A stretch of DNA of 47,909 nt from Berkiella_A sp964633725 (GCA_964633725.1 CAZWHY010000026.1:1-47909); one strand, 5' to 3'; positions 1 to 8,458 are shown, counted from the first letter of the stretch. Notes: generated by a model not told the origin, from the letters alone. Numbers and translations are program-made.

Positions 1-369
1 AATGCCTTTGCTGATAAATGGCATAAGATTATCAAGAATAGGAAGGACTTTATTGATGTGTTTGGGGTGTTAAATAAAGCGCAGCGCACTATGGTTTATG
101 ACTTGACTAAAGATAGGTTGGTTGACTTTGAATTGCAAAATAAATTGGAATATTGCAAAGAACTGCTTACCAAACAGCAGTATGAGGAAGTAGTTTTACT
201 GGCGGCTCAGGCTCGGAGTAGAGATGAAGATAGCGTTCAACAAAGCGTCGAGATATGTGGCTGGCTGAGGCCAACCCCAGGCTCAAGGCTAGGCAGGTCA
301 AGTTCAGTTAGTAGTTCTCCGCCTGCAGTGGATGACAATCAAAACCACCGTTCAAATAGAATGTCATAA
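1..369 (+). CDS. 3' end of a helical-repeat protein (5' part outside window)
   Basis: The frame is open from base 1, so this is the C-terminal 122 residues of a gene that starts upstream; the GTG at 58 is internal. The product is not recognised by family. It is clearly paralogous to the C-terminus of the 648-aa protein at 4401-6347: both have Asn-Ala-Phe, then VF-x-VL-x-x-x-Q-x-T-x-VYD-x-x-KD-x-L, then a Cys-Lys-x-x-L-x-x-x-Q-x-x-E-VV-x-LA segment. These look like units of a ~33-residue alpha-helical repeat. The tail is Ser/Pro-rich and polar. A strong hairpin follows the stop. Function is unknown; a host-interaction (effector) role would be inference from the neighbourhood only. Confidence 0.75.
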   Translation, partial: NAFADKWHKIIKNRKDFIDVFGVLNKAQRTMVYDLTKDRLVDFELQNKLEYCKELLTKQQYEEVVLLAAQARSRDEDSVQQSVEICGWLRPTPGSRLGRSSSVSSSPPAVDDNQNHRSNRMS

Positions 370-376
370 ATGTGAA

Positions 377-404
377 GTTCCCGTAAATAATTATTTACGG
401 GAAC
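377..404 (+). terminator. Perfect 14-bp inverted repeat, likely terminator
   Basis: GTTCCCGTAAATAA is followed immediately by its exact reverse complement, 8 bases after the stop of the first gene. The following bases are only moderately T-rich, so factor-independent termination is probable rather than certain. It may serve both directions, since the AbiE operon ends at 490 on the opposite strand. Confidence 0.6.
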
Positions 405-489
405 CTTACCTGTTATCTCTCGAAAGGGCTATTATATCCTTTAATGCTAGGTGATCTTGTGTTGTTCCATTAATATTATGTTTTCTCAT

Positions 490-1410
490 CTAGCCCCATG
501 GCCCAGGCGCCACCCATGTATAAGTAAACTCACTAGAACTCTCTATTGCCTTAAAGAGCGGGTGAATAAACAAATCAATTTGATTCATTATGCTGCTAAA
601 ATCATGGGGCAGAGGCATATCTGAAGTATTTTTATTGATAAATATATTCCAGTAGCGCTGCATCTGGGCACTAGATTTGAACTCGTCAGAAAATATATCT
701 GAGTGCAATTTATTCAAAGGCATTTCTCGATTAATAAATGTTTTTTGAATCGCTTTAGACAAGGTTTTCCCATCAAATAAAAATTGTCTTGATAAGAACC
801 AAATATCAAAAAAATCTTTTATACGACTATTTCTCGCACCATGGCGAACCATAGAGTGAACTTTTTCAGAAATTAATGTTTCTGGCGTGTAGCCCAAGAT
901 GTTGGGCACGGAGGCATCAGACAGTAAAGTGGGATACGAAATCTTTATGGGTTCGGGGTGGACAATATCACCAAACCCAATATCAATTTGCATTCTTGCC
1001 CGTGCACGCCCGATATCTCCGTTAAATTTCGCCCTAATTCCACTATAAGAATTTTGTTCTTGAATAACTTCGACCTGTACAGAACCTTCATCATAAATCA
1101 CACCATCGCTGTCAACAATCTGACATATGTCTTTAATTATGTTTGAAATATTCTCTGCAGAATTATCAGCTGTCCCTAATAGATCAATATCACGTGTTGC
1201 CCTTGAGTCTGATAGTTCCCAGGCATGGAACATTAAGGCACCTTTTAAAATAAAAAGATCTCTGTATGGAGATATAGACAATCTATAGATAAATCTTTCA
1301 ATCATATAGTACTGCAACACCTCCTCAAAAGGCCGTTTAGACTGCACAGAGAGATTTAACAATCTTTGGCGAATTGAAGCACTAACATCTTTTATTATCT
1401 TTTTATTCAT
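490..1410 (-). CDS. abiEii: AbiEii/AbiGii-family nucleotidyltransferase toxin
   Basis: 306 aa, matching the usual size of AbiEii (DUF1814) toxins, which are DNA polymerase beta-like nucleotidyltransferases of type IV toxin-antitoxin/abortive-infection systems. Visible motifs are FILKGALMF (residues 53-61), RATRDIDLLG (70-79, the metal-binding Asp pair), an SEKVHSMVRHG segment (181-191) and KDFFDIW (198-204), in the order known for this family. Its start codon overlaps the stop of the upstream antitoxin gene by 4 bases (ATGA), so translation is coupled. Known members transfer nucleotides to tRNA and arrest growth. The C-terminus ends in a Trp/Gly/Pro-rich stretch, and I see no frameshift or loss of the core motifs, so it is likely intact. 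Confidence 0.9.
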   Translation of the reverse strand: MNKKIIKDVSASIRQRLLNLSVQSKRPFEEVLQYYMIERFIYRLSISPYRDLFILKGALMFHAWELSDSRATRDIDLLGTADNSAENISNIIKDICQIVDSDGVIYDEGSVQVEVIQEQNSYSGIRAKFNGDIGRARARMQIDIGFGDIVHPEPIKISYPTLLSDASVPNILGYTPETLISEKVHSMVRHGARNSRIKDFFDIWFLSRQFLFDGKTLSKAIQKTFINREMPLNKLHSDIFSDEFKSSAQMQRYWNIFINKNTSDMPLPHDFSSIMNQIDLFIHPLFKAIESSSEFTYTWVAPGPWG

Positions 1411-2015
1411 AAAAATCTCATTTCTAAATATGGAGAAATTATATTTTCAACTCGACATATTTTAGCATATTTATACAGTTCATCTAATGAGGTGCCTTTA
1501 TATCGATGCAAATATTCTTTCAAAGCCTCAATCGCTACATCTTTACCCACTCGATTACGAAACTTGAAGCAATCCACAACTGTTTTTGCCGCAGAGTAAA
1601 CAGGAACTATAAGATCATTTAATGTATGGTATTCAATACCTGAGTCAAATGAAGTCCTGGAATAGCGGAAAATTTTCACAGGAGGATATCCAATTTTTGG
1701 CTGACGCCAGCCTTGCTGAAACCCCACACAAACATAACGGGGGATCTCAGTTGTTAAGCCATGAAATGAAAGAGCAGAAATTAAACAAATAACACCTTTG
1801 GGGAGACGTTTACTGACAACTATAAGATCGATGTATGTCGCATCCGCTGTTGAATCAACTAGGCGAAATATTCCGCGATTGAGTGACTCAATGTAACCTT
1901 TGTCACGCATACTGTAGAGTGTCTTGGGATTTATACCTAAATTTATGGCATCTTTTGTTCTAAGAATTCCACCATGTTGTTTAAATAGTGAAATAGCTGT
2001 TTCAGTTGTAATCAT
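1407..2015 (-). CDS. abiEi: AbiEi-family antitoxin / transcriptional repressor
   Basis: 202 aa. The N-terminus (about residues 1-55) reads as a winged helix: LFKQHGGILRTKDAINLGI, then TLYSMRDKGYIESLNRGIFRL, as in AbiEi_4-type antitoxins. The following LPKGVICLISALSFHGL and VYSAAKTVVDCFKFR segments are typical of the AbiEi C-terminal domain. It lies directly upstream of the toxin with a 4-base overlap. AbiEi proteins bind inverted repeats in their own promoter, and nested inverted repeats lie just upstream (2023-2074). No Shine-Dalgarno is visible before the ATG (…TATAGCTTATG), so it may be translated from a very short leader. Confidence 0.85.
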   Translation of the reverse strand: MITTETAISLFKQHGGILRTKDAINLGINPKTLYSMRDKGYIESLNRGIFRLVDSTADATYIDLIVVSKRLPKGVICLISALSFHGLTTEIPRYVCVGFQQGWRQPKIGYPPVKIFRYSRTSFDSGIEYHTLNDLIVPVYSAAKTVVDCFKFRNRVGKDVAIEALKEYLHRYKGTSLDELYKYAKICRVENIISPYLEMRFL

Positions 2016-2022
2016 AAGCTAT

Positions 2023-2074
2023 AAGTAATAATAATGTATATTGATTAATATAACTATATACGTTTTTATTACTT
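2023..2074 (-). promoter_or_regulatory. Nested inverted repeats upstream of abiEi (candidate operator)
   Basis: AAGTAATAATAA (2023-2034) and TTTTTATTACTT (2063-2074) are inverted copies (11 of 12 pairs) separated by 28 bp. Inside the spacer TATATT-GATT-AATATA (2037-2052) is a second, perfect palindrome. Both lie within 60 bp upstream of the antitoxin start, where AbiEi autorepressors are known to bind. Assignment as operator is inference. Confidence 0.5.
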
Positions 2075-2401
2075 TAATCCAGAAAATATCAATCTCGATT
2101 AATACAATAATACAGTCAACGTTTATTTGTAGTAAAATCATGGTGGTATAGTATTTCATAACATATCTGCAGCAATTCTCGGTGAGCTACACTCGTTAAG
2201 TTGGTGGCTACCTGATTATCATTGAATATCTGCCGCTTACATGTATTTTTAAGATCCCTCACTTTTACAATTTCAGGTTCGACTTAAAGACGAGCAACAA
2301 CGTAATAATTTACAAACTTTGTTTCTCTCTAGCCCCCTAATATTATTGCTCATTTTTTCGCGTTTCGTTACCATATTGTTATGTCACGAGGCGGATATTT
2401 T
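2075..2401. other. Intergenic region without a recognisable gene
   Basis: AT-rich stretch between the AbiE operon promoter and a decayed transposase. No open frame with a credible ribosome binding site, no tRNA and no strong hairpin was seen. It may hold the ruined flank of the mobile element at 2402. Confidence 0.5.
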
Positions 2402-2626
2402 ATGAGAAAAACGAGAACTTACACCCATTCTGAAAAAGAGCAGATTAATTACTGAAGCCAAAGATGTTGGGAATATTGCTGCTGTTGCCAAAAAAATGGT
2501 ATTCCACCAGGTACTCTGCGTACTTGGATAAGCCCTAAATATAAGAAAAAGAAGCAAGTGCCCGCAACCTCTGTTAACGAGCTTAAAATATTAAAATCAA
2601 AGCTAATGGTTAATCAGGCAAAATAA
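2402..2626 (+). pseudogene. Remnant of a transposase OrfA-type helix-turn-helix protein
   Basis: From ATG 2402 the frame reads MRKTRTYTHSEKEQ and hits TGA after 17 codons. Shifting frame recovers LITEAKDVGNIAAVAKK, and a further shift gives NGIPPGTLRTWI, ending in a basic KYKKKKQ segment and a stop at 2624-2626. Together these match the N-terminal HTH_Tnp layout (basic start, LITEA, VA-x-x-x-GIPP-x-TLR-x-W) of IS3-like or related OrfA proteins. At least two frameshifts and the short length show it is dead. Which IS family it came from cannot be told from this fragment. Confidence 0.65.
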
Positions 2627-2647
2627 ACTTTTGGCTCTGTTTTGAAG

Positions 2648-2692
2648 TGCCACCCTAGTCAGTAAAAAATTTTGACTTACTGGGGTGGCCGG
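2648..2692. repeat. Imperfect inverted repeat before the 2735 gene
   Basis: GTGCCACCCTAGTCAGTAAAA faces TTTTGACTTACTGGGGTGGC; the outer GCCACCC/GGGTGGC arms are perfect and the inner part is imperfect. It could be an insertion-sequence end left by the adjacent transposase remnant, or a hairpin upstream of the next gene. Confidence 0.4.
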
Positions 2693-2734
2693 CATGTATA
2701 ATTCGGCTTGATGTTATTATTGTAGGTAAAGAAA

Positions 2735-4096
2735 ATGCGGATTAACGAAAAACAAATAGCGTGTAATACACCTATTTATAAAATCGAAAAACAGCTGGAA
2801 GCGTTAAGGTCAGGGTTTGTATTAAGTGATACGCAACGAAGCAAATGCAACCTGGAGTCATTGTTACGGCCGGTAAAAGAGGCATTGAAATCAAGTGCAA
2901 TAGAGCTACCTGCCATTGCCGATATAGTATCAAGATTGAACCTGTCGAAAGAAGAAAATAATTTTGATGCTGTTTTAGAGCAGTATTATTTGCTTTCACA
3001 CAAGTGTCGGTCAGCTGGTGATGACATATCTGCAAAACGGGCACTAATTGATCTTAAAAGTTTTTCCAATGGAGCTGATGATAAAAACGCTTTTGCAGTT
3101 CCACAAGGAACCATGGCAATTGCAAAGGGGGATAAACTGCTGGGTACAACAGATGTATTTGAATGTGTTGTTTTAGTCGTTCGGCAGCCCGATAAAAATC
3201 TATTCGGGCTGTTTCATGCGGATCGTGATACTCTATCTGAGAGTTGTTATAGTGCAAATTTGGATCGGTTTTTTAACTTATTTCCTTCTGGCAAGAAAAC
3301 GCTTCATATATACGGCGGTGAGAAAAATTCTAATGACAATGCTGAATGGAGTAGAGCAAAATCTAATAGGCATTTTGTCATTAAATATCTTTTAAGCAAA
3401 TCAGATATTGATGTAATTCATTTTGATGTCAATGAGGGCAGTTTTCCCAAGAGCTCTACTTTTTCTATTTCTGATACAATGCCATTTAAAACCCCTAAGC
3501 TGAACATGTCAAATGAAGATTTGCAGCAGGGCATCTTGAATTTAAGCAGTAGTATATTTAGAGAAACCCCGAGAGTGTCTCTAGCCAAAAATAAGTTAAA
3601 ACCGGTACTTTATCACGAAGGTATTAAAGCCCAATTAAAAAAGCTTGGCTTTAATAGCATGTCTACTCAAGGCATTGAAGCTTATTTCAGAAACTATTAT
3701 AGGGCAGATAAATATATAGAGTCTGAAATAGCAGCCGCTAGAGATTCGAGAGCAATCATTGCAGTTATTATAGCGAATATACATGCAAAAAGTGCTTTTT
3801 TAAAAGGGATAAATCCAAGTCATCAGTGTGCAGGGAGAGGGCGTATAATTGCGAAATTGAATGGCTTCTTGCAAGAGCGTGAATATTATATTGGTTCCAA
3901 TAGCAATGAGCTTAACTCTCAGCTGATCAGCTCATTCCATGCAACAATAGAGCCCTTAATTTGGCGTGCAGATACTCTGCTTCCACAGCAAATAAATTAT
4001 TTGAGAAGAATGTCGAGAAATAATAGCGAGCTTATAATCGAAGAAAATATTCAGACGTTGCATCCAAAGTTTGTCCACTATAGTAGTGCATTATAG
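2735..4096 (+). CDS. 453-aa protein with candidate CheD/CNF-like Gln deamidase domain
   Basis: No overall family is recognised. Residues ~122-250 can be laid on CheD, the chemoreceptor glutamine deamidase. Thr138 stands 6 before Cys144, and His161 stands 17 after it, the same spacing as Thr21/Cys27/His44 that I recall for Thermotoga CheD. The local context also fits: ECVVLVV in place of GSCVAV, GLFH in place of AMAH, then IYGGEKN where CheD has a Gly-Gly turn, then an alpha/beta stretch (FVIKYLLSKSDIDVIHFDV). CheD shares its fold with the CNF and BLF1 toxin catalytic domains. The N-terminal 120 and C-terminal 200 residues are unlike chemotaxis proteins, and no che genes are nearby. This suggests a toxin or effector deamidase, but that is inference. 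The ATG at 2735 has AGGT at a 7-base spacing. It sits in an accessory stretch beside a transposase remnant. Confidence 0.55.
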   Translation: MRINEKQIACNTPIYKIEKQLEALRSGFVLSDTQRSKCNLESLLRPVKEALKSSAIELPAIADIVSRLNLSKEENNFDAVLEQYYLLSHKCRSAGDDISAKRALIDLKSFSNGADDKNAFAVPQGTMAIAKGDKLLGTTDVFECVVLVVRQPDKNLFGLFHADRDTLSESCYSANLDRFFNLFPSGKKTLHIYGGEKNSNDNAEWSRAKSNRHFVIKYLLSKSDIDVIHFDVNEGSFPKSSTFSISDTMPFKTPKLNMSNEDLQQGILNLSSSIFRETPRVSLAKNKLKPVLYHEGIKAQLKKLGFNSMSTQGIEAYFRNYYRADKYIESEIAAARDSRAIIAVIIANIHAKSAFLKGINPSHQCAGRGRIIAKLNGFLQEREYYIGSNSNELNSQLISSFHATIEPLIWRADTLLPQQINYLRRMSRNNSELIIEENIQTLHPKFVHYSSAL

Positions 4097-4400
4097 ATAA
4101 TAACTTTATACGAAATTGGGTACAATTACATACGAAACCCAAGTTGATATAGTTAAAAACTCTTTTTTTTCAAGATCTTTTGTCATTAAATGTAAATAAG
4201 AGCCCCCTCCAGTAAGTGATTATTTTGGAGGGGGTAACTCTAATGTTATAGCCCCTCAATAGCTTCAAGGCTTTCCCTCTAGCACAAAAACAGACAAAAC
4301 CGCCGTCTTACCAGATATTGCGGGTAATGATATGTTTTACCCAGCATATTTTTCACATTGAATCGAGTATGGTATTAAGGAATTATACTAACTGTAAATT
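4097..4400. other. Intergenic region with one stem-loop
   Basis: Non-coding AT-rich stretch between two genes in the same direction. Besides an eight-T run near 4162 and the hairpin at 4203-4234 I see no gene. The promoter of the 4401 gene presumably lies near 4330-4390, but no clear -35/-10 pair was identified. Confidence 0.5.
4203..4234 (+). terminator. GC-rich 9-bp stem-loop after the 2735 gene
   Basis: CCCCCTCCA pairs perfectly with TGGAGGGGG across a 14-base loop, about 105 bases after the stop codon. There is no U-run directly after it, so it may be a transcript-stabilising hairpin rather than a terminator. Confidence 0.4.
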
Positions 4401-4412
4401 GTGAGGGAAATG

Positions 4413-6347
4413 ATGCTAGATGAGTTCAAAATTGATACTTCAAAAAGGTTATTGACGGAGGTTGAAAATTTTCTGGCAGAAAAACCAGTTCTTCAGCCAG
4501 AAGCCTTTAAAGAAAAGTTAATATATGATTATCAAATAGATTTACTTGGCAAACTAGAGACAGCATTTCAGGGAGAGAATTCCACGGTATTGCTAGAGCA
4601 GATTTTAAGGGATAACTGGGAGTTTATAATAGACACGGGAAGATATTTTAGTTACACAGCCTTACCAGAGGATAGGGTGACTTTGTTATTGTGTGATATC
4701 GCGCAATATCTTGGCGATGTGTTCCAAAAACCCGCGCTTAGTATTTTAATGCCGAATATTCAAGCAGGAAATATAAAGGATGATTATCCTGATTTAACAA
4801 ACGAGTCTCTTAAGGACGTAATAAAAACGCATATCTTGAGTGAAACAGGAGGTTATCTAATACCTATTAGCGTATTAACATCGTTGACAGAAACAGATGA
4901 TGTCTCAAAGTTGCCTAATTATTATGATGACAAAGCCATATCTGATAATTATTTAGCAGAACTAGATGTTAAGCGTCTTTGGGAGCATTCTCAAGATACG
5001 CGTGATTTATTGATATTAAAAGAAAGTTATGAGTTTTATTTAAATGACAATCTATTAGGCCGTTTATATGATCTGGCGAAAAGACTGCGGTATGGCATTA
5101 CAGAAGGCAAGGTTGACGACAGTGCTTATATTGCTATTATAGCATTTTGTGAATATTACAATACTGTAAGTGACTGCCAAAAAAGCCAAATTCCAAAGGT
5201 CGTTAGAGATGAGATTGATTTATTAATCAGGGTCTCCTCTGAGACTTTAGCGAATACCAAAACTTTAGATGCTTGCCTGGTAACTAGGTCTAATAGGTTG
5301 TTAAGTGCTGTGACAATTGATGATAATCAGACCAGTCTTAGTGTGATTGGTATTGATGGTGAAGCAAAAAAAGCCTTATTGCTTGATGCAAAGAAAAAAT
5401 TCGAAACGCAGAAGGAAAAGTTAGCGAATAGTATCCGAGAAAAAAAATATAGGGGTCGCGATAAAACAGGAATTACTTCTACACTATTAAAGTCAAACTT
5501 ACCAATTAGAGTCGTTTCAAAGCAAGATTTTAGAGATTTTTTAACCTTAAGCGTTGATGACATCAAAAATGCACTTCAAAAGAATGAGTCTCTCCAGCAA
5601 GAAGTTTTAGCGCATCTTGACAGCTTAGAATCCTTTGTGTGGTTTTGTAATACTGGCGCAACAAATAACCAACTACGAGTTATTTTATCTGTGATGGCGG
5701 TTCAAATTTTTGCTGATAATAGTTTGGAGAAATGCTTTATGCATCTTCAAAATGAGAGGCTCACCATTGTTTTAGACGCATTCAAGACTACTTTATGGGG
5801 TAAGGCGTTTAACGGTTATAGATTTGAGAAGATCGCTAAGTTTTTAAATGCAGAACAGTGCTCGATATTTGTTGCTGCCTTTGCTAATGCTTGGTGTAAT
5901 ATCGTCAAAAGTGCTGGTGAATTTAGCGTGGTATCTGAAGTTTTAAATGAAGAGCAGCGCGCAGGGTTGTTCAATGCCTTTGTTATTACTGAATATTTTG
6001 GGGATATTATCAGGGGTCCTGCTGATTTGGGATGGGTGTTTTCTGTTTTAACTGAAAAGCAGTGCACTGTAGTTTATGATTTTATTAAAGACAAGTTAGC
6101 TGGTTTTAATAAAATTGGTTTGGAAGCTTGCAAGCAAGACCTTACTCAACTGCAGCATGATGAAGTAGTTTCTCTAGCTCGTAGTAATAGCGAAGAAAAG
6201 GAGGTGGGGGTTATTGAAGTTTTTGATATGCCGAAGACATTGGGTTGGATATCGCAACGGAGGGATTTAGTGAGTGACGTCGAAGGTATGTCTTTGGAAG
6301 ATTCACCGGATGCTGTTAAACGTCAACGTGGAAATAGAAGGCCATAA
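4413..6347 (+). CDS. Helical-repeat protein, paralogue of the gene at the left edge
   Basis: About 644 aa from ATG 4413. GAGGG at 4403-4407 gives a 5-base spacing to this ATG, so I prefer it over the GTG at 4401. Numbering from the GTG, residues 1-320 show no recognisable domain, 320-350 are a charged likely coiled segment, and 420-600 are at least four units of a ~33-residue helical repeat. These start at LQNERLTIVLDAF (449), LNAEQCSIFVAAF (482), LNEEQRAGLFNAF (515) and LTEKQCTVVYDF (550). Consensus: small hydrophobic-Leu, polar, E-x-Q, then A/D-F. The C-terminus is polar and basic. The last ~120 residues align with the fragment at 1-369, so the two genes are paralogues flanking the AbiE/transposase segment. 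No signal peptide or membrane segment was seen. Function is unknown. Confidence 0.75.
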   Translation: MLDEFKIDTSKRLLTEVENFLAEKPVLQPEAFKEKLIYDYQIDLLGKLETAFQGENSTVLLEQILRDNWEFIIDTGRYFSYTALPEDRVTLLLCDIAQYLGDVFQKPALSILMPNIQAGNIKDDYPDLTNESLKDVIKTHILSETGGYLIPISVLTSLTETDDVSKLPNYYDDKAISDNYLAELDVKRLWEHSQDTRDLLILKESYEFYLNDNLLGRLYDLAKRLRYGITEGKVDDSAYIAIIAFCEYYNTVSDCQKSQIPKVVRDEIDLLIRVSSETLANTKTLDACLVTRSNRLLSAVTIDDNQTSLSVIGIDGEAKKALLLDAKKKFETQKEKLANSIREKKYRGRDKTGITSTLLKSNLPIRVVSKQDFRDFLTLSVDDIKNALQKNESLQQEVLAHLDSLESFVWFCNTGATNNQLRVILSVMAVQIFADNSLEKCFMHLQNERLTIVLDAFKTTLWGKAFNGYRFEKIAKFLNAEQCSIFVAAFANAWCNIVKSAGEFSVVSEVLNEEQRAGLFNAFVITEYFGDIIRGPADLGWVFSVLTEKQCTVVYDFIKDKLAGFNKIGLEACKQDLTQLQHDEVVSLARSNSEEKEVGVIEVFDMPKTLGWISQRRDLVSDVEGMSLEDSPDAVKRQRGNRRP

Positions 6348-6468
6348 TATAAATAAAAATATAGCGCTCTCTAGCCAGTAATTATGCTGGGAGGGCTGAA
6401 ACCTAAAGCGCTGGCCAATAAAGGGTAAGCGCTTGTCAGCGATTATATTTTCCCTAATACAAAAAAGC

Positions 6469-6497
6469 TTGAGTCGAGTGAATGATATTCGTATACT
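6469..6497 (+). promoter_or_regulatory. Sigma-70 promoter of tRNA-Thr
   Basis: TTGAGT (6469-6474) and TATACT (6492-6497) are separated by 17 bases. The GC-rich GGCCC follows the -10 box, and the tRNA begins 27 bases downstream. A GC-rich discriminator is typical of stringently controlled stable-RNA promoters. Confidence 0.75.
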
Positions 6498-6524
6498 GGC
6501 CCTGTCTCTATAAACAGAGATAAC

Positions 6525-6597
<73 letters not shown>

Positions 6598-6678
6598 AAA
6601 TTTCGTGCAAACCCCTATCTCTTTTTCTCTTTTCACCTTATTATTTTATATAGCTTTAGATTAAAGGTGAGCATTGTT

Positions 6679-7911
6679 ATGAAAAAAGCAATCATTATTT
6701 GTTTTACCCTACTGGTTATTGTCATTAGCCTACCCATTGTTATGCTGCCTTATTTGACAGGACAGCCTAGGGATTATAATTCAACTGATAATTTGGAAAA
6801 TACGTTAAGTCTGGAGGCGCAGTCATTGGTGCAGACAGCTTTTCATGATTTGGAATTTGAATGGGTTGATTATCATATTCACTTATTAGGTTTAGGTACA
6901 GAACAAACTTACGCTAACCCTAAAATGTTGGATTGGCGCAATCCAGTGCAATTATATCGATATAAAGTCTATATGAAAGCTAGTGGCATTGAGGACGAGA
7001 AATCCGCGAATAAGCAATATCTTGATCGTTTGAGTCAATTGATTTCAGATTTCCCCAAACCTGGAAAAAGCTATTTATTAGCCTTTGATAAGTTTTATAC
7101 TCCGGATGGGCAGGTCAATGCAAAAGAAACAGAATTTTATATTTCCAATCAATATTTAGATCAAACCGTCAAAAATTACCCAGACACATTTCTCCCTATG
7201 ATTTCTGTACACCCTTTTAGGCCGGATGCGATTGAGCAATTAAAAGCATGGCGTGAAAAAGGCGTTCGATTTATTAAATGGTTACCTAATGCCATGGGGA
7301 TGGATCCATCCGATCCAAAGTTATCCGATTATTTTGCACAGGTCAAAAAATTGGACATGGTCATATTAACCCATACTGGAATTGAACTTGCTGTTGACAC
7401 AGCTGAGAATCAAGATTTGGGGAACCCATTACGTTGGCGTATGGCTTTAGATATGGGGGTTAAGGTTGTTTTTGCGCATGTGGGTAGTTTGGGGGCGTGT
7501 ATCAACCTAGAAGATAAAAATCAGTCTGATATGCAAAAAGTACCCTGTTTTGATTTGGCGCTGAAGATGATGTCTGAAGAAAAGTATCAGAATAATTTAT
7601 TTGCCGATATTTCTGCGGTTGCATCAGTGAATCGCAAATCAAATGTTTTGCCGACATTGCTTGCTCGTAAAGATCTACATCATCGTTTGGTTTATGGTAG
7701 TGATTATCCCATACCCGCTATTAATGTGATGGTTTCTACTAAATTATTAGCCAGTCGAGGGTTGTTGACAGATGATGAAGCAAAACAGCTTACAGAGATA
7801 TACTCTTATAATCCGCTATTGTTTTACTTTGTACTGAATAGAACATTACATGATCCAGAAACAGGCGATAAATTCCCGGTGAGTTTATTTTATAGGAATT
7901 CTAGGATTTAG
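6679..7911 (+). CDS. Membrane-anchored amidohydrolase (amidohydro-rel/TatD-like metal hydrolase)
   Basis: 410 aa from ATG 6679, chosen over GTG 6667 because AAGGTGAG (6664-6671) sits 7 bases upstream. Residues ~3-24 form one hydrophobic segment (signal anchor or uncleaved signal), so the enzyme is probably periplasmic or membrane-attached. Metal-site motifs of the amidohydrolase superfamily appear in order: VDYHIHLLG (His66 and His68), FIKWLPN (Lys200, possible carbamylated or substrate Lys), ILTHTG (His232), VVFAHVGS (His267) and VYGSDYP (Asp342). Members hydrolyse or decarboxylate varied substrates, and this one cannot be assigned. It lies alone after the tRNA and is convergent with the next gene. 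Confidence 0.8.
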   Translation: MKKAIIICFTLLVIVISLPIVMLPYLTGQPRDYNSTDNLENTLSLEAQSLVQTAFHDLEFEWVDYHIHLLGLGTEQTYANPKMLDWRNPVQLYRYKVYMKASGIEDEKSANKQYLDRLSQLISDFPKPGKSYLLAFDKFYTPDGQVNAKETEFYISNQYLDQTVKNYPDTFLPMISVHPFRPDAIEQLKAWREKGVRFIKWLPNAMGMDPSDPKLSDYFAQVKKLDMVILTHTGIELAVDTAENQDLGNPLRWRMALDMGVKVVFAHVGSLGACINLEDKNQSDMQKVPCFDLALKMMSEEKYQNNLFADISAVASVNRKSNVLPTLLARKDLHHRLVYGSDYPIPAINVMVSTKLLASRGLLTDDEAKQLTEIYSYNPLLFYFVLNRTLHDPETGDKFPVSLFYRNSRI

Positions 7912-7957
7912 AAAAATTAAGTGTATAAAAAACAAACCAATTGTTTTCTGTGCTTTG

Positions 7958-8407
7958 TTAAAATCCTCGATTAGATGAAGGGTATGCCATATTCGGGTAT
8001 AAATCAGCAGTATCAAGATTGCGTACGCTACAGTGAGCGCTATAATGTTCATCTTCTGCTTCAAAATATAGGGTGGAATAATAAACGTCCCTTCTAGGTA
8101 GCAATATTACTTTAAATACCCCAAATTTTGTCTCTAGTACATCTATGAGTATTCGCCTTTTCTTAAATGACGAAATTAGATCATTCTTGTTAATGTCTTT
8201 TATTACTTTATTGGTTTTATTAATGTAAAACGTGTATTTAAATTCAGACATAGCATACCCAGCTGCATATCCGTCTTTGCCTCTTTCAAGCGGATTTTCA
8301 AATGCGGGTTTATAGGTGCAGTAGACACCAAGCCAATCACTAGAAAATACAGGTTGAGCAAATAAGGAGAAGGTTATTCCAAGTAATATATTTTTATAAT
8401 TAAGCAT
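7958..8407 (-). CDS. Small secreted protein, unknown
   Basis: 149 aa. The N-terminus MLNYKNILLGITFSLFAQPVFSS is a good Sec signal peptide with cleavage near residue 22, leaving a ~127-residue periplasmic or secreted product. Cysteines occur at YCTYKP and SAHCSVR, so one disulphide is possible. No family is recognised. Its start codon lies about 23 bases from a hexanucleotide repeat tract (8431-8458), which would fall in its leader or promoter. The predicted ribosome binding site is poor. Confidence 0.6.
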   Translation of the reverse strand: MLNYKNILLGITFSLFAQPVFSSDWLGVYCTYKPAFENPLERGKDGYAAGYAMSEFKYTFYINKTNKVIKDINKNDLISSFKKRRILIDVLETKFGVFKVILLPRRDVYYSTLYFEAEDEHYSAHCSVRNLDTADLYPNMAYPSSNRGF

Positions 8408-8430
8408 GGTGGGTCAATCCTGTCGTGCAT

Positions 8431-8458
8431 TATCTATATCTATATCTATATCTATATA
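8431..8458. repeat. TATATC hexanucleotide tandem repeat
   Basis: TATC followed by three exact TATATC units (8435-8452) and a degenerate TATATA. It lies immediately upstream of the secreted-protein gene on the minus strand. Short tandem repeats in such positions can change copy number by slipped pairing. Confidence 0.7.
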
